From assembly GCA_903827375.1 (NCBI GenBank), contig CAIKHZ010000315.1:1-64000 (forward strand): a stretch of DNA of 64,000 nt. The letters are read 5' to 3'. A model generated the notes under the pieces. The model searched no databases. It saw only the letters and a list, made by a program, of their open reading frames with translations, and was not told where the DNA came from. Shown here in pieces: positions 19,720 to 29,244 of the stretch. The stretch's first letter is position 1, and each line of letters begins with the position of its first letter. The stretch is from Akkermansiaceae bacterium. GTDB lineage: Bacteria > Verrucomicrobiota > Verrucomicrobiia > Verrucomicrobiales > Akkermansiaceae. The position numbers and the translations under genes were made by a program.

Positions 19720-21072
19720 TTAGCGGATTTCGTCGGTGATGGCACTGGCGAATTTGCTCACCCAGATGCGCACTTGTTCGATGTCCTTGTGCTCGACGAG
19801 AACGCGGATTTTATTCTCGGTGCCCGAATAGCGGATCAAGTGGCGGCCGTTGTCGCCAAACGCCTCAGTCGCCTGGCTCATCAACCGCTGCAGTTTGGGC
19901 AGACTTTCCAAGGGCGGCTTGGCCACCAGCGGGATGTTGGCGAGCTGCGTCGGGTATTCCTGCATCACTGCGGCGAGTTGGTTCAGGGTGGCATTGCGGG
20001 CATGCATCATTCGCAGCACTTGCAGCGCACTGAGGATTCCGTCGCCGGTGGTCGCATGATCCGCGAAAATGAGGTGGCCGGAATTCTCGCCGCCAAACGA
20101 ATACCCGTGCTTGCGAATGCACTCGATGACGCTGCGGTCGCCCACTGCGGTGGTTTCAAGTTTGATGCCGTGCTGGGCCATTGCCTCCCGCAGCCCCAGA
20201 TTACTCATCACCGTGGCCACCAGCGTGTTATGACGCAATTTCCCTTGCTCTTTCAGACTGATTGCACACAGCGCCAGAATCCGGTCGCCACTCACCACTT
20301 GACCGCTGGCATCGGTGAAAATGACACGGTCGGCGTCGCCATCGAAGGAAATGCCGAGGTCTGCGTTGTGGCGGCGTACCAGCTCGCCGGCGGTTTCCGG
20401 ATAGAGAGCGCCGCAGCCTTCGTTGATATTGATGCCGTCGGGCTGGCAGCCGGTGACAATGACCTCCGCGCCGAGTTCCTTGAAAATGAGCGGGGCAATG
20501 AAATACGCCGCCCCATGCCCGCAATCGACCACCACCTTGAGCCCGTGCAAGGGCACGTTGTCCGCCGTCTGCTTCGAAAATTCAATGTAGCGGCCTCGCG
20601 CGTCGTCAATCCGGTGCGCCTTGCCAATCTGGCGGGCCGGCAGAGGATCTGACTCTGGCTCCAAGCGCAGCACGTGGCTCTCAATGGACGTTTCCAGCTC
20701 ATCAGATAACTTGTAGCCGTCTGGCCCGAATATCTTCATCCCGTTGTCCTCGTACGGATTGTGCGAGGCGGTGATCATGATGCCCGCCGCCGCGCCCATC
20801 GACTTCGTCAAATGCGCCACCGCTGGCGTCGGCATCGGCCCAACCATGAACACGTCCATGCCCATCGACACCAGTCCGCTGGTGAGCGCCGTTTCCAGCA
20901 TGTAACCCGAAATCCGCGTGTCTTTGCCGACCAGTACCCGGTTGCGGTTGACGCCGGATGAGCGCAGCACTCGTGCCACTGCCTTGCCTAGCAACAGGGC
21001 AACCTCGGCGGTGATGGGAAATTCATTGGCACGGCCACGTATGCCGTCAGTTCCAAAAAGTTTTTGTTTCAT
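19720..21072 (-). CDS. glmM: phosphoglucosamine mutase
   Basis: MKQKLFGTDGIRGRANEFPIT, GIMITASHNPYEDNGMKIFG (phosphoserine loop), SFDGDADRV, GGENSGHLIF; start trimmed from ORF 21162. Confidence 0.95.
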   Translation of the reverse strand: MKQKLFGTDGIRGRANEFPITAEVALLLGKAVARVLRSSGVNRNRVLVGKDTRISGYMLETALTSGLVSMGMDVFMVGPMPTPAVAHLTKSMGAAAGIMITASHNPYEDNGMKIFGPDGYKLSDELETSIESHVLRLEPESDPLPARQIGKAHRIDDARGRYIEFSKQTADNVPLHGLKVVVDCGHGAAYFIAPLIFKELGAEVIVTGCQPDGININEGCGALYPETAGELVRRHNADLGISFDGDADRVIFTDASGQVVSGDRILALCAISLKEQGKLRHNTLVATVMSNLGLREAMAQHGIKLETTAVGDRSVIECIRKHGYSFGGENSGHLIFADHATTGDGILSALQVLRMMHARNATLNQLAAVMQEYPTQLANIPLVAKPPLESLPKLQRLMSQATEAFGDNGRHLIRYSGTENKIRVLVEHKDIEQVRIWVSKFASAITDEIR

Positions 21073-21650
21073 AGGGGAGAGAGGATTGTTCAGATATCCT
21101 TGAACAGGGGAAGGTAAAAAATGCGCGATTTGAAGAAAACAGCGTCCACCGCAGGCCATCATGACGGCAGTTCGGACGGTGGCCAGAACACGGCCAAGGA
21201 CTGAAAATCAACAAAATTCCTAAAGACGGGCTAGAGCATCGCAGCCTCCTGCCTGTGTCACAAGGCCAAAGACCGCCGGACTGTGCAGGATTTTCAGGTT
21301 CACGGGCGTTCGTTCTTGCCAAAGCCACAAAACTCAATAGCCTCCGCCCTGAGCAGGTTTTTCCTCCCCTCCGATGCCCGCATCCGGCCTTCCGCCTTGC
21401 ACCCACAACCGGGTGACACCGGTCGGACGGCAACCCGGAATCCAGAACATCTTGTCTCAAACGGGCGGCGGCGCAAGCTGATCCGCTCCGACCTTGGTGA
21501 TGTCCGGTCCGCACCGTAGTGGAACCTCACCCCGGCACCAATAAGCCGGCCGTCGGAGAGGATTGGTCAGCACGCAGGTCCATACCAGCACCGCCGGGCT
21601 CTCCGCCCGCCGCGCCGGGCCGCCCGAAACCACGACACCCATGCTAAACC

Positions 21651-22757
21651 ATGTCGAATGCAACACAACACTCCCACAATCCGGGAGACCCCAAACGACG
21701 CCGCTCCCGCGGCGGCCAAAACCGACGCAACAACAACCAACAGAATAGCCGCGGCCAAGGCCGCGATTCCTCCCGTGACCGCGACAACCGCGGCCAGACG
21801 CAGAATCGCAACCCCAACGCCCCAAGCAACCCAAGCAACGTGCCGCTGCGCAAGTACGCCCCTATCAAACTCAAGTGGTGGCAAAAACTGCTCCAACTCG
21901 TCAGCTTCGGTGTCTATAAAGCGCCGACCCGTCCGACCCAGCGTTCCGCCCGCCCGCCCGAGCCCGCCAAACCGGCGCTCGAGACAAAGGTGAAAACCAA
22001 CACCCGCAATCTGCGCAGCGGTGAAGCTGAAACCGATTCGGGTGGCGAACGCCGCGACGGTGAACGTCGGCGCGACCGTGGCCAGGACCGTGGCCAGGAC
22101 CGCAGCCAGGACCGCAACCAAGACCGTGGCAGTGCCCGCAATGGCGAGCGCAGTCGGGGTGGTGACCGGTCCAGCGTGGAATCAGCACGAGTGTACGTTG
22201 GCAATTTGTCCTATGACGTCTCGGAAAGCGACTTGCAGGATCTTTTCAAAGGGATCGGCGGAGTGCGCAACGTGGAGATCGTTTACAATCGCAGTACCCA
22301 CCGCTCAAAAGGATACGGCTTTGTGGAAATGCTCCACATGGACGAAGCCAAACGCGCCGTGGAAGTGCTCCACGATCAGCCGTTCATGGGCCGCAAATTG
22401 ACCGTCTCCGGTGCCCAATCCAAGGGCCTCGATGATCGCGAAGACAAGGAAGAACGAGATGATCGCCCGGAGCGCCCGGAGCGCCCGGAACGGCGTCCCC
22501 GTGCCGCAGTGTCAGATGTCGTGGTGCCCGCCGCCATGGCGAGCGCCGAAGCAGAACCCACCGTGACCCCCGAGAGCCTCGAAGCTAGCGCTGAAATCCT
22601 CACCATCATCGAAACAGTCCCTGCACCAGAAGTCGAGGTTGCCGTCGAAGCCCCACAAGCTGAGGTCGCCGTCGAGCCTCTGCCAGTCGAGCCACCTGCT
22701 GAAGCCTGTGTTGCAGCAGTCTTCACTGCTGCGGAAACTCAGGTGCCAGTCGCATAA
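21651..22757 (+). CDS. RRM-domain RNA-binding protein with long low-complexity tails
   Basis: VYVGNLSYDVSESDLQDLFKGIGGVRNVEIVYNRSTHRSKGYGFVEM (RNP2/RNP1); N-terminal R/N/Q/G/D-rich region, C-terminal acidic Val/Pro/Glu tail. Confidence 0.9.
   Translation: MSNATQHSHNPGDPKRRRSRGGQNRRNNNQQNSRGQGRDSSRDRDNRGQTQNRNPNAPSNPSNVPLRKYAPIKLKWWQKLLQLVSFGVYKAPTRPTQRSARPPEPAKPALETKVKTNTRNLRSGEAETDSGGERRDGERRRDRGQDRGQDRSQDRNQDRGSARNGERSRGGDRSSVESARVYVGNLSYDVSESDLQDLFKGIGGVRNVEIVYNRSTHRSKGYGFVEMLHMDEAKRAVEVLHDQPFMGRKLTVSGAQSKGLDDREDKEERDDRPERPERPERRPRAAVSDVVVPAAMASAEAEPTVTPESLEASAEILTIIETVPAPEVEVAVEAPQAEVAVEPLPVEPPAEACVAAVFTAAETQVPVA
22074..22133 (+). repeat. 12-bp coding tandem repeat (GACCGTGGCCAG-like x5)
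   Basis: gaccgtggccag / gaccgtggccag / gaccgcagccag / gaccgcaaccaa / gaccgtggcagt encoding DRGQ DRGQ DRSQ DRNQ DRGS. Confidence 0.85.
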
Positions 22758-22784
22758 CCCAAATTTGCGCCTCGTCGCATTCCC

Positions 22785-22822
22785 AAAGCCCCGTCCGGCC
22801 CCGCCGGGCCGGGCTTTTTTTT
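22785..22822 (+). terminator. rho-independent terminator after the RRM gene
   Basis: AAAGCCCCGTCCGGCCCCGCCGGGCCGGGCTTTTTTTT: GC-rich inverted repeat plus 8-T run. Confidence 0.85.
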
Positions 22823-22968
22823 GTAAACAGTCACCCTCTCAATTGCTAGGATTCAATCAATTGGAAAATTAGAGACGCGGGCCTTGACCTTCGGGTGGCG
22901 GTGTGCCTAGCGTCGCCGCGCCGAGGCACGCGCCATGGCCGTATCTCCGCCAAATTTTCGCAGACAAT

Positions 22969-24147
22969 ATGAACATTCACGAATACCAAGCCAAGGAACT
23001 TTTTGATAGATTCGGTGTGCCCAGCCCCAAGGGCAAGGCGGCCGCCACCCCCAAGGAGGCCTACGACGCCGCCAAATGGCTGGATGTGTCCAATTTAGTG
23101 GTCAAGGCCCAGGTGCATGCCGGGGGGCGGGGCAAAGGGGTGTTCAAGAGTGGCTTCAAAGGGGGGGTGCAGTTGGTGGATTCTGCGGAGGCGGTGCGGG
23201 AGGTGGCGGCGAAGATGCTGGGAGAGGTGCTGGTGACGAAGCAGACCGGGGAGGCCGGGCGCTTGGTGCGCAAGGTGATGGTGACGGAAACCGTGAACAT
23301 TGAGCGGGAGATTTATCTGGCGATTCTGATGGACCGTGAGTCGCGCCGTCCGGTGATTATCGCCTCGACGGAAGGCGGCATGGACATTGAGGAAGTGGCG
23401 GCAAAGACGCCGGAGAAGATCATCCGGGAGTCGGTCCATCCGTTGGCCGGGCTGCAAGCCTATCAGGTCCGCAAACTCTGTGAGGCGCTCGGTTTCAATA
23501 CCACGGCCCGGCAGTTCGGGCGCTTGTTGCACGCGCTTTACAAGCTGTTCATCGAGTGCGATTGCTCGATGGTTGAGATCAATCCAGTGGTGGTGACCAC
23601 GGATGACCATGTGTACGCGTTGGATGCGAAGTTCAACTTTGATGACAATGCGTTGTTCCGGCACCCGGAGATTTTAGCGATGCGCGATCCGGAGGAAGAA
23701 GACCCGCGGGAAGTAATGGCGTCGGAATTCGGCCTCAACTACATCGGCTTGGATGGCAATATTGCCTGTTTGGTGAATGGGGCCGGGCTGGCGATGGCCA
23801 CGATGGACATCATCAAGTACTACGGAGGGGATCCGGCGAATTTCCTCGATGTGGGCGGCGGCGCCACCAAGGAACAAGTGGTGGCCGCCTTCAAGATCAT
23901 TCTTGGCGACCCGGCGGTCAAAGGCATCTTGGTCAATATCTTTGGCGGCATCATGGATTGTGATGTGATTGCCAACGGCATCGTTGAGGCCACCCGCGAG
24001 GTCGGCTTGAGTCTGCCTTTAGTGGTGCGCCTCGAAGGCAACAACGTCGAGGCCGGCCGCCGGACGCTTGCCAGTTCGCAGGTCGCCCTGGTAACCGCCA
24101 CCACGATGGCTGATGCCGCCCAGAAAATCGTTGCTGCGGTCAAATAG
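22969..24147 (+). CDS. sucC: succinyl-CoA synthetase (ADP-forming) beta subunit
   Basis: [74 protein letters not shown]; start trimmed from ORF 22903. Confidence 0.96.
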   Translation: MNIHEYQAKELFDRFGVPSPKGKAAATPKEAYDAAKWLDVSNLVVKAQVHAGGRGKGVFKSGFKGGVQLVDSAEAVREVAAKMLGEVLVTKQTGEAGRLVRKVMVTETVNIEREIYLAILMDRESRRPVIIASTEGGMDIEEVAAKTPEKIIRESVHPLAGLQAYQVRKLCEALGFNTTARQFGRLLHALYKLFIECDCSMVEINPVVVTTDDHVYALDAKFNFDDNALFRHPEILAMRDPEEEDPREVMASEFGLNYIGLDGNIACLVNGAGLAMATMDIIKYYGGDPANFLDVGGGATKEQVVAAFKIILGDPAVKGILVNIFGGIMDCDVIANGIVEATREVGLSLPLVVRLEGNNVEAGRRTLASSQVALVTATTMADAAQKIVAAVK

Positions 24148-24193
24148 TCCGTCGCTCTAAATATAACCATTTCATCCCACCTACATTTTTCCC

Positions 24194-25099
24194 ATGTCTA
24201 TTCTCGTTGACGAAACCACCAAGGTTCTAGTTCAGGGCATCACCGGCAGTTTTGGTGCCCGCCATGCTCAGCTCAGTATTGATTACGGCACGCAGATTGT
24301 TGCCGGGGTCACTCCGGCCAAGGGCGGGCAAACGTTCGACCACGCCGGCAAGAAAGTGCCCATCTACGACACCGTGTCGGCCGCCGCCAAGGAAAGCGGT
24401 GCCACTGTATCGGTTATTTTCGTGCCGCCAGCCTATGCTGGTGACGCCATTTTGGAAGCGGTGGACGCCGGACTTGATCTGGTGGTTTGCATCACGGAAG
24501 GCATTCCGGTGATGGATATGATGCGGGTGCGCGCCATGATGGTCGGGAGCAAGACGCGGTTGGTGGGACCCAACTGCCCGGGCATTGTCACGCCGGGGCA
24601 TGGCGAGAAAAGCTACGGCGGTTGCCGCATCGGCATATCTCCCGGCTACATTCACAAGCGCGGCAACGTCGGCGTGGTATCTCGCTCCGGCACACTCACC
24701 TATGAGGCGGTGTGGCAATTGACGCAGGCCGGGTATGGGCAGAGCACCTGTGTGGGGATTGGTGGAGACCCGATCAACGGCACCTCACATATCGACGTGC
24801 TCAAGATGTTTAATGACGACCCGGAGACGGAAGCCATCATCATGATCGGTGAAATCGGCGGCAATGCCGAAGCCGAAGCCGCGCGCTGGGCCAAGGAATT
24901 TTGCAAAAAACCCATCGCTGGCTTCATCGCTGGTGCCACAGCGCCGGCCGGGCGCCGCATGGGCCATGCTGGGGCCATTGTAGGCGGTGAGGAAGACACC
25001 GCCCGCGCCAAGAAACGCATTCTAGCCGAGTGCGGGATTGCTGTGGCAGAGACTCCCAGCGTCATGGCCAGCACCTTGCTGCAACACTGGGGCAAATAA
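24194..25099 (+). CDS. sucD: succinyl-CoA synthetase alpha subunit
   Basis: MSILVDETTKVLVQGITGSFGARHA, GPNCPGIVTPG, VSRSGTLTYEAVWQLTQAGYGQSTCVGIGGDP, GHAGAIVGG. Confidence 0.96.
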   Translation: MSILVDETTKVLVQGITGSFGARHAQLSIDYGTQIVAGVTPAKGGQTFDHAGKKVPIYDTVSAAAKESGATVSVIFVPPAYAGDAILEAVDAGLDLVVCITEGIPVMDMMRVRAMMVGSKTRLVGPNCPGIVTPGHGEKSYGGCRIGISPGYIHKRGNVGVVSRSGTLTYEAVWQLTQAGYGQSTCVGIGGDPINGTSHIDVLKMFNDDPETEAIIMIGEIGGNAEAEAARWAKEFCKKPIAGFIAGATAPAGRRMGHAGAIVGGEEDTARAKKRILAECGIAVAETPSVMASTLLQHWGK

Positions 25100-25121
25100 G
25101 CCGCCCCAGTCTCAATCACAC

Positions 25122-25161
25122 AAAAAAAGCCCGATCCGTCATGTGGACAGATCGGGCTTTT
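25122..25161. terminator. bidirectional intrinsic terminator
   Basis: AAAAAAAGCCCGATC...GATCGGGCTTTT between convergent sucD (+) and a small lipoprotein gene (-). Confidence 0.88.
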
Positions 25162-25177
25162 GTGATTGAAGGCAGGA

Positions 25178-25297
25178 TTATTTGCCGCTGTGATGACTCA
25201 CGGCTGGCGCTGGTGCGGGAGCCGGGGGTTTTGATGTGCAGGCAGAAGCGAACAGTGAGGCCGCAGCGGCAAGGATGGCGAGCTTGATGAATTTCAT
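25178..25297 (-). CDS. small (39 aa) predicted lipoprotein
   Basis: MKFIKLAILAAAASLFASACTSKPPAPAPAPAVSHHSGK: signal peptide, lipobox-like FASAC, Pro/Ala linker; start trimmed from ORF 25363. Confidence 0.65.
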   Translation of the reverse strand: MKFIKLAILAAAASLFASACTSKPPAPAPAPAVSHHSGK

Positions 25298-25466
25298 TGC
25301 TTTGATTAGTTGGTTGTTCTTGCGCGCTCCCACTAGGAAGCGCTCGCGCCAAACAATGGACATTTCGCCGGAATTGGCAAGTGAAATAGTTAATTTTTCC
25401 TTATTTTATGGTTTTTCTCATCCTTTTGGCTGGGTTAGGCCATGGAAGGGCTGATTTTTTGGAAGT

Positions 25467-27050
25467 TCACGCTTGGGCGGATTCTTCGATCACGATGCGA
25501 GGAAACACCGGTTTTGGCTTGCCGATGGCGTGTCCGTCGGGCAACAGGCCCCAGTGCAAGTCGGCGAGTTTGAGGCTCGTCAGGGAGGGTAAATTGAGCT
25601 GGGCGGCGAGCTTGGCGGCCGCGTCCGGGAGGATTGGGGAGAGCAGGACGGCGGCGTGTGCCACGCTTTCGGCTAGGTGATAGAGCACGGTGGCGAGTCG
25701 CTCATGGTTGGCTGGATCCTTATTGAGCTCCCACGGTTTCATCCGCTCGGCGTAGCCATTGCAGTGCACGACGTGACGGCTGATAGCCTCGAGTCCGCGT
25801 GAGATATCGCATTCGTCCATCGCGGCTTGATAGGCAGCGGTGGAGTCAGTTAGGGAAGCTTGCAGGGCGGTTTCGTCAGAGGTGAAGGGGGCTCCGTGAT
25901 GGAGGATGCCATCGGTAAAGCGCTGGCTCATGTTGAGGGCGCGGTTGCAGAGGTTGCCTGTTTCGTTAGCCAGCTCGGTGTTGAAGAGCATAACGAGGCG
26001 GTCCAGATCGAAGTCTGAGTCCTTGCCGGTGACGATATCGCGCATCAGGTAGTAGCGCAGGGCATCGACGCCGAAGGAATCGGCGAGAACGTTAGGATCG
26101 ACGATATTGCCGGTGGACTTGGAGAGTTTGTCGCCGCTCTTGCTGTTCCAGAAGCCGTGAACGAGGAGGCGGGGGATTTGGGCATCCGGGAAGCCCATGG
26201 CATGGAGCATGCACAGCCAGTAAATGCCGTGGGCGGGCACCAGAATGTCCTTGCCGATGAGATGGGTGCTGCGGCTGCCAGCGACGTTCCAGAGTTTTTC
26301 AAAATTCGGGAGGCCGGCATCCGGCGCGGCGTGATAGCCAGCGAAGGAGATATAGTTGATGAGCGCGTCGAACCAGACGTAGGTGACGAATGAGGCGTCG
26401 AATGGCAGTTCGATGCCCCAGCGCAGGCGTTCCTTGGGGCGGGAGATGCACAGATCTGTATCGCCGGAACGCTCCAGAGCATTCAGCAACTCGGTCCTTC
26501 GGAAGGCCGGAGTGATGACGTCGGGGTGGCTCTCGATGAATGATTTGAGCCAGCCAGTGTGCTCGCTGAGCTTGAAATACCAGTTCTCTTCTTCGACAAT
26601 GTTGACCTCGCCCCACTGCGGTCCGAAGTTGCCGCTTTCATCGCGATCGCGGTCCTGGAGGAATTGTTCCTGCCGCACTGAGTAAGGGGCGGAGTGGGAT
26701 TTTTTGTAAAGTTGGCCGTTTTGTTGGAGATCGCTCAGGATCCCCTGCACACAGGACTTGTGGCGGGGGTCGGTGGTCTCCGCCCAGCCGTCGTAATGGA
26801 CGCCGAGTTTCTCCCAAAGGTTGAGAAACTGCTTGGTGGTGCGTTTGACAAATGTGGCTGGGTGAACTCCCTCTCGTTCTGCGGTTTGTTGGACTTTTTG
26901 GCCGTGCTGATCTACTCCAGTTAGGAAATAGGCATCCTCGCCACGCAGCCGTCGGTAGCGGATGATGACATCGGCTAGCACCTTCTCATAGGCATGGCCG
27001 ATGTGCGGCGCGCCGTTGGTGTAGTCGATGGCGGTGGTGAGGTAAAACAT
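25467..27050 (-). CDS. metG: methionyl-tRNA synthetase
   Basis: MFYLTTAIDYTNGAPHIGHAYEKVLADVIIRYRRLRG (HIGH motif), KLSKSTGNIVDP (KMSKS-like); start trimmed from ORF 27149. Confidence 0.95.
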   Translation of the reverse strand: MFYLTTAIDYTNGAPHIGHAYEKVLADVIIRYRRLRGEDAYFLTGVDQHGQKVQQTAEREGVHPATFVKRTTKQFLNLWEKLGVHYDGWAETTDPRHKSCVQGILSDLQQNGQLYKKSHSAPYSVRQEQFLQDRDRDESGNFGPQWGEVNIVEEENWYFKLSEHTGWLKSFIESHPDVITPAFRRTELLNALERSGDTDLCISRPKERLRWGIELPFDASFVTYVWFDALINYISFAGYHAAPDAGLPNFEKLWNVAGSRSTHLIGKDILVPAHGIYWLCMLHAMGFPDAQIPRLLVHGFWNSKSGDKLSKSTGNIVDPNVLADSFGVDALRYYLMRDIVTGKDSDFDLDRLVMLFNTELANETGNLCNRALNMSQRFTDGILHHGAPFTSDETALQASLTDSTAAYQAAMDECDISRGLEAISRHVVHCNGYAERMKPWELNKDPANHERLATVLYHLAESVAHAAVLLSPILPDAAAKLAAQLNLPSLTSLKLADLHWGLLPDGHAIGKPKPVFPRIVIEESAQA

Positions 27051-27070
27051 GGGATGAGGAAAAGAGTCGG

Positions 27071-27214
27071 ACGATTGATGATTGCCGATTGATGAACGTT
27101 GATTGCTGATGTGAGCTTGGACCCGAGATTCAGCACAAAGCAACCTCACTTCAAAAATCGTTCGACTGAGGTCACGCTGATGTCAAAAATCAACAATGGT
27201 CAATCGTCAATCAC
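27071..27214. repeat. imperfect inverted AT-rich repeat (GATTGATGATTGCCGATTGATG... / ...CAACAATGGTCAATCGTCAATCAC)
   Basis: Arms 27071-27110 and 27184-27214 are approximate reverse complements; intergenic between metG and the foldase gene. Confidence 0.5.
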
Positions 27215-27234
27215 CGCAGCGATCTTCTGTTGTT

Positions 27235-28914
27235 CTAGCGACTTCTATTCAACTGCTCAATTTTAGCGTCTTCGACGCGTGAGGCGAGCCAGGAGTCGAA
27301 CACGAACATTTCGTTTTGGGTGGTAGCGGAGCTCAGTTCAGCATCGATGCTGGTTGCGCTGTTGGGATCCTTGACAACCTCGCGCTTGATGACGTGGAGG
27401 ACGAAGGCGCGATCAGATTCGATGACGACGTCGGCCATCGAGCCGGGATCGACGTTGGAAGCGGCTTGGAAAAGGTTCTTCGGCTCTGTGGCACCGTCTG
27501 GTTTGTAGGTGCTGGTGACGTTGGTGACGGTCTTGCTGCCGGTTAGTTCGGCATCCTTGGCGGCATCTGCAAAGGTTTTACCTTCAGCCAAGGCGGTCTT
27601 AATTTTAGCAGAGGCGGCCTCGGCGGCAGCTTTGAGGTTGTCTGCGGCCTTTTGAGCGATGTATTTGGCGCGGGCCTCAGCGCGGGCTTCGCCGAAGGAT
27701 TTTTCGCGGGCCTTTTCCTCACCGTCGAGGCGGGCGATGAGCCACTGGTTTTCGCCAACGGCGATGGGTTGGTGGAATTTTGAGATCGGATCGGAGGTCT
27801 CGCTGATTTGGAAAAGTTCATCCACGGCCTTGCCGCCACGGGATGAAGCCCGCACGTTGATGGCCAGATCGGCTGGGGCATCGGCCAAGGTGAAAAAATC
27901 CGTGGTTTTAATTTCCCAGCCGTTCTCTTTGGCCAAATCCTCGAAGCCACTGCCTTTGGCATCTTCGAGTTTGTCAGTGAAATCCGATACGAGCTTGTCG
28001 GCTTCTGTATTTTTCTCACGGCGCTTCTCGGCGAGGGTAGCCGCCTTGAGGGCTTTAGCCTCGTCTTTTTTCTTTTTTGCGGCGGCCTTGGCTTCGTCGG
28101 TGGCGGCGGCTTCGGCGAGGGTTTCGGGTGCTTCCGCATCGGCACTCGCGTCATCGGCGGGGGGCTCCGGGGTTACCAGCACGTAGGAGAACTTGCGGCG
28201 CGGAGTGGTTTTGAAACCGTCCTTGATGGGTTCCCAATAACTTTTAATCTCCTCCTCGGTGGGCTGAATCTTATCCTCAAACGGACCCAAGGGGAGGCAG
28301 GCAAGATCGGCGGTAATTTGTTGTTTGGCGAGGGCCAATGTCTTGGCGGCGGCATCACGGTCGCTGCCCAAACCGGCGCTGAGGAGGGTCTTGAGCTTCT
28401 TTGCAGCGAGCAGGTCGTCTGCAAAATCTAGCAGGTCATTTTCGGTCAGCGCGAGCTGCCCCATCCCTCTCTCAATAAATGCCCGATATTTTTTTTCATC
28501 GAAAGTTTTGTTGGTCCCGGCGAACGCTTTCATCGAACGAATGAAGGTGGATACTTCCTCGGCACCCGGATGGATGCCGAACTTCTCCTTGGCGTCGCGC
28601 AGCAGCAAGCGGCCAGTGAAGAACTTTTCCGGAAGGTCATTTTCGGTTTTAAAGCCTTTGGCAAGTTCCATCACAAACCCATAGGGAGCATAGTCGCCGG
28701 AACTGAAAAGCATCTGTGCCAGTTTCACCGGCCCACTGCCGAGGCGGTTTAGATCCTTGTCGCTGTAGGATCGTCCGGCCACCCGGAGGATGCTCGTTCC
28801 GCCGCCAGCATAATTTCTGCGGCCTCTGGAAAAGTCGCCGAACACGAATGCCGCAGCCACCAGCACCAGCCCGAAGACCAGCAGTCCTTTGTATCTGTGA
28901 ATTTTTTCGATCAT
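27235..28914 (-). CDS. PpiD/SurA-like peptidyl-prolyl isomerase, membrane-anchored
   Basis: MIEKIHRYKGLLVFGLVLVAAAFVFGDF anchor, SurA_N-like ILRVAGRSYSDKDLNRLGS, parvulin-type C-terminal region with a long Ala/Lys/Glu-rich insertion. Confidence 0.68.
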   Translation of the reverse strand: MIEKIHRYKGLLVFGLVLVAAAFVFGDFSRGRRNYAGGGTSILRVAGRSYSDKDLNRLGSGPVKLAQMLFSSGDYAPYGFVMELAKGFKTENDLPEKFFTGRLLLRDAKEKFGIHPGAEEVSTFIRSMKAFAGTNKTFDEKKYRAFIERGMGQLALTENDLLDFADDLLAAKKLKTLLSAGLGSDRDAAAKTLALAKQQITADLACLPLGPFEDKIQPTEEEIKSYWEPIKDGFKTTPRRKFSYVLVTPEPPADDASADAEAPETLAEAAATDEAKAAAKKKKDEAKALKAATLAEKRREKNTEADKLVSDFTDKLEDAKGSGFEDLAKENGWEIKTTDFFTLADAPADLAINVRASSRGGKAVDELFQISETSDPISKFHQPIAVGENQWLIARLDGEEKAREKSFGEARAEARAKYIAQKAADNLKAAAEAASAKIKTALAEGKTFADAAKDAELTGSKTVTNVTSTYKPDGATEPKNLFQAASNVDPGSMADVVIESDRAFVLHVIKREVVKDPNSATSIDAELSSATTQNEMFVFDSWLASRVEDAKIEQLNRSR

Positions 28915-29059
28915 GCAATGGGGGCCTGTCGATTTCACAGGCGCGCCGAGTTAAGGGCGGAGCGGCCCCGGCGGCAATCGCAAATTTCGAGACTGGCAAG
29001 ATTCATGGTGCCAGCCCCCCAAGGGATGCACGCTAGGCTGAGGTGAGCCGAGTTAGAAA

Positions 29060-29098
29060 ATCGAATATAGGGACAGAGAAATTGCCCCGTTATTCGAT
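29060..29098. promoter_or_regulatory. inverted repeat ATCGAATA...TATTCGAT
   Basis: Perfect 8-bp arms at 29060-29067 and 29091-29098 in the leader of the chorismatase-like operon. Confidence 0.4.
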
Positions 29099-29207
29099 GG
29101 ACACTGAGGCCGCGGAAGAAATTTTAAGGCTTGTAGGGGGGATTGAGCCACACCATCCGACGAAATCGGCTATTAAGCGGAGCACGACGCAAAAACTCTG
29201 ATTTTCC

Positions 29208-29237
29208 GAAATATAGGGCCGAGTCGGTCCGTATTTC
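29208..29237. promoter_or_regulatory. hairpin ending 7 nt before the start codon at 29245
   Basis: GAAATA-TA-GGGCCG-AGT-CGGTCC-G-TATTTC; outer 6-bp and inner 6-bp arms (one G-U). Confidence 0.45.
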
Positions 29238-29244
29238 CCCGCAC

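Noticed and set aside
22074-22133. Possible CRISPR array
   Set aside because: Period is 12 bp, no spacers, and it is in-frame coding repeat.
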